Shown here piece by piece: positions 1 through 5,155 of a DNA stretch of 5,155 nt. Below the pieces are notes generated by a model. The model was not told where the DNA came from, ran no database searches, and saw only the letters and a program-made list of their open reading frames with translations. Position 1 is the first letter of the stretch. Every line of letters begins with the position of its first letter. The translations under genes and the position numbers were made by a program. Source of the stretch: Bacteroidota bacterium (GTDB taxonomy: Bacteria > Bacteroidota > Bacteroidia > Chitinophagales > Chitinophagaceae); assembly GCA_023436685.1 (NCBI GenBank), contig JAEZIL010000243.1, positions 1-5,155 on the forward strand. Reading direction: 5' to 3'.

Positions 1-792
1 GTATTAGGCTTTGAATATGGTTACGCTATGGCAAACCCCAACAACCTGGTACTTTGGGAAGCTCAGTATGGCGACTTTGTAAACGGTGCACAAACAGTAA
101 TAGACCAATACATAACCAGCGGCGAGCAGAAGTGGTCGAACATGAACGGGTTGGTAATGTTGTTGCCTCACGGATATGAAGGCGGCGGGCCTGAGCACTC
201 GAGCGCACGTATGGAACGCTTCCTGCAAAATTGCGCTGAATACAATATGGTAGTCACTAATGTAACCACAGCTGCAAACTTCTTTCATGTGCTTAGAAGG
301 CAACTGGCATGGCCATTCCGTAAACCATTGATCAATTTTTCGCCCAAGGCAAATCTGCGCCATGTACGCTCCTATTCTTCAATGCAAGAGTTTACAAACG
401 GAGGCTTTAAAGAAGTGCTGGATGACCCTAATATTGAAGCTGCTGCCAAAGTAAAGCGTGTGATATTGTGTAGCGGTAAAATGTACTTTGACCTTAGTGA
501 AAAACAACTGGCCGATAAACGTACTGATGTTGCAATTGTACGGCTGGAGCAGATATATCCGCTGCCAATGAAACAATTGCAGGAACTGAAGGCTAAATAC
601 AAGAAAGCAGAATGGGTTTGGGCACAGGAAGAACCGGCTAATATGGGGGCTTTATCGTTCCTGAAGCTGAACCTGGAAGATTTCCCCATGAGTTATATAA
701 GCCGCCCTGCGAGTGCATCAACCGCTACTGGCTATGCTAAAAAGCATGCGCAAGAGCAGGCGGCACTGGTTGAGAAAGCGTTAACACTATAA
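1..792 (+). CDS. sucA: 2-oxoglutarate dehydrogenase E1 component, C-terminal part (5' truncated by window edge)
   Basis: E1 is the thiamine-diphosphate-dependent decarboxylase of the cytoplasmic 2-oxoglutarate dehydrogenase complex. It decarboxylates 2-oxoglutarate and passes the succinyl group to the lipoyl arm of E2 (SucB) in the TCA cycle. The reading frame is open from base 1, so the gene begins upstream; the ATG at 28 is internal because GFEYGYAMANP before and across it is conserved family sequence. The 263 residues seen cover the end of the transketolase-like pyrimidine-binding domain and the C-terminal OxoGdeHyase domain. Recognisable family blocks are WEAQYGDFVNGAQ (fragment residues 19-31), PHGYEGGGPEHSSAR (56-70), CSGKMYFDL (157-165), EEPANMGA (210-217) and RPASAS (235-240). 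The C-terminus is the length expected from E. coli SucA. No internal stop or frameshift is visible. A terminator follows at once, so no E2 gene is co-transcribed downstream. The N-terminal part of the enzyme cannot be judged here. Confidence 0.96.
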   Translation, partial: VLGFEYGYAMANPNNLVLWEAQYGDFVNGAQTVIDQYITSGEQKWSNMNGLVMLLPHGYEGGGPEHSSARMERFLQNCAEYNMVVTNVTTAANFFHVLRRQLAWPFRKPLINFSPKANLRHVRSYSSMQEFTNGGFKEVLDDPNIEAAAKVKRVILCSGKMYFDLSEKQLADKRTDVAIVRLEQIYPLPMKQLQELKAKYKKAEWVWAQEEPANMGALSFLKLNLEDFPMSYISRPASASTATGYAKKHAQEQAALVEKALTL

Positions 793-813
793 TTGAATTG
801 TATATTGAAAATT

Positions 814-844
814 AAGCCGGGGATATGATACCCCGGCTTTTTTT
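814..844 (+). terminator. Intrinsic terminator of sucA
   Basis: A perfect 9-bp inverted repeat (AAGCCGGGG at 814-822, CCCCGGCTT at 831-839) encloses an 8-base loop, ATATGATA. It runs directly into seven T residues at 838-844. It begins 21 bases after the sucA stop codon. The G+C-rich core plus T-tract is a textbook Rho-independent terminator and separates sucA from the next gene on the same strand. Confidence 0.9.
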
Positions 845-852
845 ATGCAAGA

Positions 853-885
853 TTGTTTAATTAGTTTTTAATTAATATAATTCTG
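853..885 (+). promoter_or_regulatory. Candidate Bacteroidota-type promoter for the propeller gene
   Basis: TAATTCTG at 878-885 matches the Bacteroidota -7 consensus TAnnTTTG except for one base (C for T). A TTG at 853-855 lies 22 bases upstream, slightly longer than the usual spacing to the -33 element. The gene needs its own promoter because a terminator lies just upstream at 814-844. The predicted 5' leader to the ATG at 930 would be about 35-40 bases. The match is imperfect and the region is AT-rich, so a chance hit is possible. Confidence 0.35.
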
Positions 886-929
886 TTTGTACTGCAAAAA
901 AATATATCTTGAAAGTAGAATTTACCCTT

Positions 930-2447
930 ATGAAGTTTACCTATCCATTGCTTATACTAATGGCATTGGTATACACTATTCCGGCCGGTAGCCAGTCTTT
1001 CTATCTCGACCACTCATTTGGAACAAATGGCTGCCTGGGTAATCTCTCTCAAACACCTAATTCGCGTGTGAATGATATAGCTGTACAAAACGATGGGAAA
1101 ATTATCGGCATCTTGTACAACAAGCTAAAGTTCCAGGTTTTCAGGTTGAAGAAGAATGGAACTCCTGATGGCACATTTGGCGTGAACGGGTTTGTAGACC
1201 TTGTTGCTACTACGTTTGCTCCCAATACTGCGGTTTCGCTGGTTCAACAAGCCGATGGAAAGATACTGGTGGGTGGCAATGTTCAAAATAGCGACAAAGA
1301 TATTGCTATAGTTAGGTTGAATGTAGATGGCAGCCTGGATCAGAATTTCGGACAGCATGGCTGGGCAATAAAAAATACCGATGCCGGATGTAACGAAGAG
1401 GTGAAAAAAATGTTGCTACGGCCCGATGGCAAAATACTTATTGCAGCACGCAGGTATATAACTGGTGAAAAAGCAAAGGAACTATTTGTACAATTTAATA
1501 ATGATGGATATATAGATAATAGCTTTGGCTCTAATGGAGTAGTGGTGGGTAACCACAACGATAACGAAACATTCATTGAATCGGCTGCACTACAAACCGA
1601 TGGAAAAATAGTTACTACCGGTTATACCTATATTGGCCAGGTTTCAAACTCGGATGTATATGTAGCCCGCTACAATGCTGATGGTAGCCTGGATGTTAAC
1701 TTCGGTAACCAGGGCTTGGTAATAAAAGACTTTGTTTCGCTGGCTAAAGAAGACGGGCGAAGAATACTAATACAATCTACGGGTAAAATTGTGGTAGCCT
1801 GTTATGCTCCATCATTATCTTTTCTCACATTCAGGCTTAATAGTAACGGCAGCGATGATACCAGATATGGAGACAGGGGGGTAGCATCGCTGGACATAAA
1901 CCTGAGTGATTTTAGCTTTGATGCCATACTGCTGGGTAATGATATACTTATTGGTGGCAATGTTCAGGTAGCGGGTGTTTATGACTTCAATATCATAAGG
2001 CTTGATAAAAACGGGAAAACCAGGTATACATTTGGTATACATGGTACTATAACAACAGATGTATTTGGATACTCAGACTACCTGTTTGCCCTTGCCCAGC
2101 AGGCCGATGGGAAGATAATAGCAGCTGGTAGCTCTGTGCAAAAAATAGGAGGATTACCTTACCCATCTGTTGTACGCTATGTGTCTAATCCTGTAAATGA
2201 CGTAGATGAATTAGCGCAAACCCATGTAGCCTTCTACCCTAATCCAAATGAAGGCTCTGTGCATATTACAACAGGTGCAGACGCAATATTTTATATTTAT
2301 ACAATTAGCGGGCAATTGTTACGAACTGTTCAACTTAATGCCACAAATAACTATTCGGCTATAGTTTCCGACCTGCCGCCCGGCATCAATCTTATTCGTG
2401 ATCAATTTGGGTATAGTGAGAAACTAGTTACTGTATATAGAAGATAA
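930..2447 (+). CDS. Secreted delta-60 repeat (seven-bladed propeller-like) protein with T9SS type A sorting domain
   Basis: This is a predicted extracellular or cell-surface protein of 505 residues; its biological role is not known. The first ~21-23 residues form a signal peptide: Lys2, then a hydrophobic core (PLLILMALVYTIPA), with likely cleavage near AGS/Q. Residues ~24-417 hold seven units of 53-59 residues. Each ends in an FGxxG-type motif (residues 30, 83, 140, 199, 258, 313 as YGDRG, and 368) and most carry a DGKI motif (55, 109, 166, 224, 393). This is the signature of delta-60/DUF5122 beta-propeller repeats. Residues ~433-505 resemble a Por secretion tail: FYPNPNEG (435-442), YTISGQLL (457-464), LPPG (482-485) and KLV (498-500). 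The T9SS would remove this tail while exporting the protein across the outer membrane. The start at 930 is preferred because it places the signal peptide at the N-terminus. An in-frame TTG at 909 would add seven residues. The gene stands alone between terminators, so neighbours give no clue to a ligand or partner. Confidence 0.88.
   Translation: MKFTYPLLILMALVYTIPAGSQSFYLDHSFGTNGCLGNLSQTPNSRVNDIAVQNDGKIIGILYNKLKFQVFRLKKNGTPDGTFGVNGFVDLVATTFAPNTAVSLVQQADGKILVGGNVQNSDKDIAIVRLNVDGSLDQNFGQHGWAIKNTDAGCNEEVKKMLLRPDGKILIAARRYITGEKAKELFVQFNNDGYIDNSFGSNGVVVGNHNDNETFIESAALQTDGKIVTTGYTYIGQVSNSDVYVARYNADGSLDVNFGNQGLVIKDFVSLAKEDGRRILIQSTGKIVVACYAPSLSFLTFRLNSNGSDDTRYGDRGVASLDINLSDFSFDAILLGNDILIGGNVQVAGVYDFNIIRLDKNGKTRYTFGIHGTITTDVFGYSDYLFALAQQADGKIIAAGSSVQKIGGLPYPSVVRYVSNPVNDVDELAQTHVAFYPNPNEGSVHITTGADAIFYIYTISGQLLRTVQLNATNNYSAIVSDLPPGINLIRDQFGYSEKLVTVYRR
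999..2180 (+). repeat. Seven tandem delta-60-type protein repeats (53-59 codons each)
   Basis: The repeat marker FGxxG recurs at codons 30, 83, 140, 199, 258, 313 and 368 of the encoded protein, giving spacings of 53, 57, 59, 59, 55 and 55 residues. A typical unit reads as a DGKI strand, a VxRxNxDGSLDxxFGxxG hairpin and a variable outer strand. Units 5 and 6 have lost the standard DGK motif: unit 5 has STGK at 283-286, and unit 6 has LGNDIL at 335-340. The repeats are clear at the protein level but strongly diverged in DNA, so this is an old domain repeat and not a recent tandem duplication. Confidence 0.85.
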
Positions 2448-2451
2448 AAGC

Positions 2452-2480
2452 ATAAAGCCCCGCGATTTGCGGGGCTTTAT
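2452..2480. terminator. Bidirectional intrinsic terminator between convergent genes
   Basis: ATAAAGCCCCGC (2452-2463) and GCGGGGCTTTAT (2469-2480) form a perfect 12-bp stem around the loop GATTT. Reading rightward, the stem ends in a TTTAT/TATA-rich stretch and starts four bases after the propeller gene stop. Reading leftward, it is followed by GCTTTT and lies 18 bases beyond the stop of the acyl-CoA dehydrogenase gene. One hairpin can therefore serve both convergent genes. Confidence 0.88.
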
Positions 2481-2497
2481 TATAAAATAGTTGAAAA

Positions 2498-3640
2498 TTA
2501 TCCTTTCAGTACGGTACGGCTGATAACAATACGTTGTACCTCGCTGGTACCCTCGTATATCTGCGTGATTTTCGCGTCGCGCATCAGGCGCTCTACGTGG
2601 AATTCTTTTACATAACCATAACCACCATGTACTTGTACTGCTTCGTTGGTTACACGTTGTGCAATATCAGAAGCAAACAATTTAGCCATTGAAGCAGATA
2701 GTGTATAGTCCTGGCCCTGATCTTTTGTCCAGGCAGCTTTCAGGCATAACAGGCGTGCAGCTTCGATTTCTGTAGCCATATCGGCCAGTTTAAAGGCGAT
2801 AGCCTGATGGTTAGATATTTCCTTACCGAATGCCTTGCGTTCTTTAGAATATTTTAATGCCAGTTCGTAAGCACCGCTGGCTATACCCAATGCTTGTGCA
2901 GCAATACCAATACGGCCACCTGCCAGCACCTTCATAGCAAAGGTAAAACCAAAGCCATCCTCACCTATCCGGTTTTCTTTAGGCACTTTCACATCGTGAA
3001 ACATGATGCTGTGTGTATCGCTACCACGTATACCCAGCTTATTTTCTTTAGCGCCTACGGTTACACCCGGCCAGTCTTTATGCACGATAAGTGCATTGAT
3101 ACCTTTGTGTCCTTTTTCAGGGTAGGTTTGTGCTATTACAAGGTAGTAAGATGCTGTGCTACCATTAGTTATCCAGTTTTTAATACCATTCAGCACATAG
3201 TGGTCGCCCTTATCTTCGGCAGTAGTGCGCTGAGATGTAGCGTCAGAACCTGCTTCGGGCTCGCTTAGCAGAAATGCGCCTATTTTTTGGCCGCTGGCCA
3301 GTTCTGTAAGGTATTTTTGTTTTTGCTCTTCGTTGCCATAGGTTTCAAGTCCCCAGCATACCAGCGAGTTATTTACGCTCATACATACAGAAGTAGAAGC
3401 ATCTACTTTCGATATCTCTTCCATAGCCAGCACGTAAGAAACGGTATCCATGCCCGAACCGCCATATTTGGGATCGACCATCATGCCCAGGAAGCCAAGT
3501 TCACCCAGCTTTTTTATTTGTTCGGCAGGAAATTTCTGGTGCTCATCGCGCTCAATTACGCCGGGAAGCAGTTCATTCCTTGCGAAATCGCGTGCAGCCA
3601 TTTGTACGGCTTTTTGCTCTTCTGTAAGTTGAAAGTTCAT
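2498..3640 (-). CDS. Acyl-CoA dehydrogenase, short-chain/butyryl-CoA type
   Basis: This FAD-dependent cytoplasmic flavoenzyme inserts the alpha,beta double bond into an acyl-CoA, passing electrons to electron-transfer flavoprotein. That is the first step of fatty-acid beta-oxidation or of branched-chain amino-acid breakdown. The 380 residues match the usual family length and show the N-terminal helical, middle beta and C-terminal helical domains in order. Visible signatures are SEPEAGSDA (126-134, family signature 1), GIKNWITNG (152-160), YSKERKAFG (264-272, with the FAD-contacting Arg region), QVHGGYGY (336-343) and IYEGTSEVQR (361-370). Glu363 in YEGT is at the position of the catalytic base of short- and medium-chain enzymes, so the protein should be active. 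The overall pattern is closest to short-chain/butyryl-CoA dehydrogenase; isobutyryl- or 2-methylbutyryl-CoA specificity cannot be excluded. The start at 3640 gives the standard MNFQLTEEQ N-terminus. No Shine-Dalgarno sequence is visible. A promoter lies directly upstream at 3667-3697. Confidence 0.95.
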   Translation of the reverse strand: MNFQLTEEQKAVQMAARDFARNELLPGVIERDEHQKFPAEQIKKLGELGFLGMMVDPKYGGSGMDTVSYVLAMEEISKVDASTSVCMSVNNSLVCWGLETYGNEEQKQKYLTELASGQKIGAFLLSEPEAGSDATSQRTTAEDKGDHYVLNGIKNWITNGSTASYYLVIAQTYPEKGHKGINALIVHKDWPGVTVGAKENKLGIRGSDTHSIMFHDVKVPKENRIGEDGFGFTFAMKVLAGGRIGIAAQALGIASGAYELALKYSKERKAFGKEISNHQAIAFKLADMATEIEAARLLCLKAAWTKDQGQDYTLSASMAKLFASDIAQRVTNEAVQVHGGYGYVKEFHVERLMRDAKITQIYEGTSEVQRIVISRTVLKG

Positions 3641-3666
3641 ATTTGTAAATATGCTTAAAAGTGGTG

Positions 3667-3697
3667 CAAACGTACATTTTTTCCCTTATAAACTCAA
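3667..3697 (-). promoter_or_regulatory. Bacteroidota-type -33/-7 promoter for the acyl-CoA dehydrogenase gene
   Basis: On the minus strand, TACGTTTG (plus-strand 3667-3674) matches the -7 consensus TAnnTTTG perfectly. A TTG -33 element (plus-strand 3695-3697) lies exactly 20 bases upstream, the expected spacing. Transcription would start some 15-25 bases before the ATG. The promoter fits inside the 67-bp gap after the acetyltransferase gene, so the dehydrogenase can be transcribed independently. I see no terminator hairpin in this gap, so read-through from the acetyltransferase is also possible. Confidence 0.7.
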
Positions 3698-3707
3698 GCA
3701 AAATATC

Positions 3708-4280
3708 CTATTGCCAGTTGTGCTTTAGTTTTTCATATTCGTCTTTAAGAAGGCTGTAGCAATTTGAGTCGGACTGTTCGCCATTAATATAATAGTGGCC
3801 GCGCAGCACGCCTTCTAATAAAAAGCCATGGTTTTGTAACACTTTAATGGAAGCAATATTATCGGGGGCTGTTAGGGCTTCGGTGCGGTACAGTCCCATT
3901 TTTTCAAATCCATAGGCAAGCAAGGGTTTCAATGCTTCAGAGATGTAGCCTTTGCCACGCTGGGCTTTATCTTCAATACCATAACCTATTTCGGCCCTAT
4001 GGTGCCGTACGTACCATGTATGGTATCCTATTCGGCCCAGTACTGTGTTAGTATCTTTAGTTATCATAACGAAGTTCTTAAAACTTATATGATAGTTAAG
4101 CAATCCTAACCTATGTTTTTCTTTTTCTACCGGTAAGTTTTCGGCCGTGTAGCCAAAGGTGTTTTTAAGTTCATCATCACTCCAGTTTCTGAAAGCATAG
4201 TCCCAAAAACCTGGCGTTATCTCTTTTAATATCAGGCGTTTAGTTTCCAGAACAGCAAGGGTATGATGGTCAGTATTCAT
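3708..4280 (-). CDS. GNAT family N-acetyltransferase, RimJ/RimL-like
   Basis: This cytoplasmic enzyme is predicted to move an acetyl group from acetyl-CoA to an amine, either a protein N-terminus or a small molecule. The substrate cannot be read from the sequence. The 190 residues are normal for the Acetyltransf_3 (RimJ/RimL) branch. It opens with the ETKRLILKEI strand (12-21) that typifies this branch. RAEIGYGI (95-102) is the beta-4 strand, and QRGKGY (107-112) is the acetyl-CoA pyrophosphate-binding Q/RxxGxG/A loop. The later block TAPDNIASIKVLQNHGF (137-153) and the EGVLRGHYYINGE segment (156-168) are the usual motif B region of RimJ/RimL-like proteins. Its stop lies 67 bp before the dehydrogenase start on the same strand. 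Upstream it diverges from the YceI gene. No Shine-Dalgarno sequence is seen. RimJ- or RimL-type ribosomal protein acetylation is only one of many roles found in this family. Confidence 0.9.
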   Translation of the reverse strand: MNTDHHTLAVLETKRLILKEITPGFWDYAFRNWSDDELKNTFGYTAENLPVEKEKHRLGLLNYHISFKNFVMITKDTNTVLGRIGYHTWYVRHHRAEIGYGIEDKAQRGKGYISEALKPLLAYGFEKMGLYRTEALTAPDNIASIKVLQNHGFLLEGVLRGHYYINGEQSDSNCYSLLKDEYEKLKHNWQ

Positions 4281-4293
4281 ATTATAAATGCAA

Positions 4294-4301
4294 CAAAAAT
4301 A
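4294..4301 (-). promoter_or_regulatory. Candidate -7 element for the acetyltransferase gene
   Basis: TATTTTTG on the minus strand matches TAnnTTTG perfectly and lies 13 bases before the ATG at 4280, implying a very short leader. No TTG is found at the expected -33 distance, and the surrounding sequence is very AT-rich, so this could be a chance match. Confidence 0.35.
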
Positions 4302-4320
4302 ATAGTATAAAAGAAATTGA

Positions 4321-4351
4321 TTAGGTGAACCAATTCTTGTATGTACATTTG
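4321..4351 (+). promoter_or_regulatory. Bacteroidota-type promoter for the yceI-family gene
   Basis: TACATTTG at 4344-4351 matches the -7 consensus TAnnTTTG perfectly and lies 20 bases upstream of the ATG at 4372. At the ideal 20-base spacing the -33 position reads TTA (4321-4323), one base off TTG; a true TTG at 4317-4319 is four bases too far upstream. The -7 call is good and the -33 call weak. Confidence 0.6.
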
Positions 4352-4371
4352 TTCTTCAAAACAAACACAGC

Positions 4372-4944
4372 ATGAAGAAATTATTATTCGCTTTGGCGGT
4401 TGTTGCCGCACCATTTTTGGCTACAGCACAAATCAAGTGGACTTTAGACAAGTCGCACTCATCGGTTAAGTTTTCAATACCACACCTGGTGATATCTGAT
4501 GTAGATGGCCAGTTTAAAATGTTTGACGGTTCTCTTGAATCAACCGGTGAAGATTTTAATAACGCTAAAGTAAATTTTACTGTAGATGTGAAAAGTGTAA
4601 ATACCGATGATGAAAAACGTGATGCGCACTTGTTGACAGATGATTTTTTCAGTGCAGATAAATTTCCTAAAATGAGCTTTACCAGCACTTCGTTTAAGAA
4701 AGTGAAAGGTAATATGTATACGCTGGAAGGTAACCTTACTATTCGCGATGTAACTAAGAAAGTAAAATTTGCTGTAGTGCATGGTGGTACTGTAAAAGAC
4801 CCATGGGGTAATACAAAAGCTGGTTTCAAAGCTACAACGAAGATCAAGCGCCGCGATTTTGGTATCAACTATGGTAATGGTGGTGCTGTAGTAGGCGAAG
4901 AAGTAAGCATAACTGTAAACACAGAATTTGCACAAGCTAAGTAA
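4372..4944 (+). CDS. YceI family periplasmic lipid-binding-like protein
   Basis: The 190-residue protein belongs to the YceI family, whose members fold as an extended lipocalin-like beta-barrel; a structurally characterised Thermus member binds a polyisoprenoid chain. The ligand and role here are unknown. A Sec signal peptide is clear: MKKLLFALAVVAAPFLATA with an AxA site and probable cleavage between Ala19 and Gln20, so the mature protein is exported, probably to the periplasm. The mature part begins with the family hallmark IKWTLDKSHSSVKFSIPHL (21-39). It continues with GQFKMFDGSLE (46-56), VDVKSVNTDDEKRDAHLLTDDFF (71-93, the family's T-x-D-x-x-R-D-x-H-L block), FPKMSFTSTSF (98-108), GNLTIRDVTKKV (120-131) and RRDFGINY (160-167). 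Length and motif order are complete. It is monocistronic: its own promoter lies upstream and a terminator follows. No Shine-Dalgarno sequence precedes the ATG. A link to the sigma factor downstream cannot be claimed. Confidence 0.94.
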   Translation: MKKLLFALAVVAAPFLATAQIKWTLDKSHSSVKFSIPHLVISDVDGQFKMFDGSLESTGEDFNNAKVNFTVDVKSVNTDDEKRDAHLLTDDFFSADKFPKMSFTSTSFKKVKGNMYTLEGNLTIRDVTKKVKFAVVHGGTVKDPWGNTKAGFKATTKIKRRDFGINYGNGGAVVGEEVSITVNTEFAQAK

Positions 4945-4977
4945 GTGGTTTTTTTCATATAGGTTAGGGTGATTTAT

Positions 4978-5010
4978 AAGTGGTGGGTTCTCCCGCCACT
5001 TTTTTGTTTT
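4978..5010 (+). terminator. Intrinsic terminator after the yceI-family gene
   Basis: AAGTGGTGGG (4978-4987) pairs with CCCGCCACTT (4992-5001) through ten base pairs, one of them a G-U wobble, around the four-base loop TTCT. A T-rich tract (TTTTTTGTTTT) follows from 5000 to 5010. It lies 33 bases after the yceI-family stop codon and separates that gene from the sigma factor. Confidence 0.85.
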
Positions 5011-5046
5011 TATGGATTTTCAGTTTTTCATCATCTTTATAATGAT

Positions 5047-5155
5047 TTGGCAGGTATCAATACATATAACCAAAGCGATGAAGAACTGCTAAGGCTGTAT
5101 CGTACTACGGGCGACAGCCAATGGCTGGGTGCATTGCTACAACGCTATACATTGT
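5047..5155 (+). CDS. Sigma-70 family (ECF-like) RNA polymerase sigma factor, N-terminal fragment
   Basis: A frame open to the right edge encodes MAGINTYNQSDEELLRLYRT (first 20 residues, taking TTG as Met) and continues to QWLGALLQRYTL. The pattern SDEELLxLYRxxGDxxxLGxLLxRY is how many Bacteroidota ECF-type sigma factors begin, leading into region 2.1, which binds core RNA polymerase. Only about 36 codons are present, so regions 2.2-2.4 and 4 are not visible, and neither the regulon nor a partner anti-sigma factor can be named. There is no in-frame ATG between the upstream terminator and the conserved part. The TTG at 5047, giving a short and typical N-terminus, is the best start. The coding frame itself stays open upstream into the terminator but has no better initiation codon. 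Family assignment rests on pattern recognition over a short stretch. Confidence 0.72.
   Translation, partial: MAGINTYNQSDEELLRLYRTTGDSQWLGALLQRYTL

Noticed and set aside
4..363. 119-codon open frame on the minus strand inside sucA
   Set aside because: It is wholly antisense to conserved SucA sequence, has no recognisable domain, and its composition is explained by the sense codons.
909..929. Upstream TTG start that would add seven residues to the propeller protein
   Set aside because: The ATG at 930 gives a normal signal peptide at the very N-terminus. The extension adds nothing recognisable, and neither site has a Shine-Dalgarno sequence to favour TTG.
999..2180. Possible recent DNA tandem repeat or CRISPR-like array in the propeller gene
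   Set aside because: Only short codon-level motifs recur and the units are strongly diverged in DNA. There are no conserved repeats or unique spacers, so it is a protein domain repeat.
2894..3658. Plus-strand open frames of 60-124 codons opposite the acyl-CoA dehydrogenase
   Set aside because: The minus-strand frame is a full-length, motif-complete enzyme. The antisense frames are Cys/His/Phe-rich shadows with no family resemblance.
4356..4935. 170- and 131-codon minus-strand frames opposite the yceI-family gene
   Set aside because: The plus-strand gene has a signal peptide and all YceI motifs. The antisense frames have no recognisable domain, and the longer one starts in a different codon context without a promoter.
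4942..4984. Direct repeat TAAGTGGT at 4942-4949 and 4977-4984, the first followed by seven T residues
   Set aside because: The first copy has no nearby hairpin partner. The second copy is the 5' arm of the real terminator. An eight-base repeat at this distance can arise by chance, although it could pair weakly with the same 3' arm.
1..5155. Mobile element, defence island or other undescribed multi-gene system
   Set aside because: All genes belong to common housekeeping or secreted families. There are no transposase, integrase, toxin-antitoxin or nuclease motifs, and no inverted repeats beyond the terminators or attachment-like duplications.

Overview
This 5,155-base window looks like ordinary chromosome from a member of the Bacteroidota, probably close to the Chitinophagales/Sphingobacteriales. 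Four things point that way: a secreted protein with a C-terminal type IX secretion (Por/T9SS) sorting domain, -7 promoter elements of the TAnnTTTG type, starts without Shine-Dalgarno sequences, and moderate-to-low G+C with AT-rich gaps. The assignment is inferred from these traits; there is no rRNA marker in the window.

Layout from left to right. (1) 1-792, plus strand: the C-terminal 263 residues of 2-oxoglutarate dehydrogenase E1 (sucA), closed by a strong intrinsic terminator at 814-844. (2) 930-2447, plus strand: a 505-residue exported protein made of seven delta-60-type repeats, most likely a seven-bladed beta-propeller, followed by a T9SS type A sorting domain. (3) A perfect 12-bp hairpin at 2452-2480 lies between two convergent genes and can end transcription from both sides. 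(4) 2498-3640, minus strand: a short-chain/butyryl-type acyl-CoA dehydrogenase with a good -33/-7 promoter of its own. (5) 3708-4280, minus strand: a RimJ/RimL-like GNAT acetyltransferase. (6) A 91-bp divergent intergenic region, then 4372-4944, plus strand: a periplasmic YceI-family protein with its own -7 element, ending in an intrinsic terminator at 4978-5010. (7) 5047-5155, plus strand: the first ~36 codons of a sigma-70 family (ECF-like) RNA polymerase sigma factor, cut by the window edge and apparently starting at TTG.

The genes appear to be separate small transcription units. SucA (TCA cycle) and the acyl-CoA dehydrogenase (beta-oxidation or branched-chain catabolism) are both central carbon metabolism, but convergent orientation and terminators separate them. 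Nothing suggests a shared pathway for the acetyltransferase, YceI protein and sigma factor.

I found no mobile element, CRISPR array, tRNA, rRNA or defence cassette, and no convincing undescribed system. The points most worth a second look are the propeller protein with its unusual sorting-domain end, the sigma-factor start, and the two nearly identical promoter cores. No gene-free stretch exceeds 300 bases.
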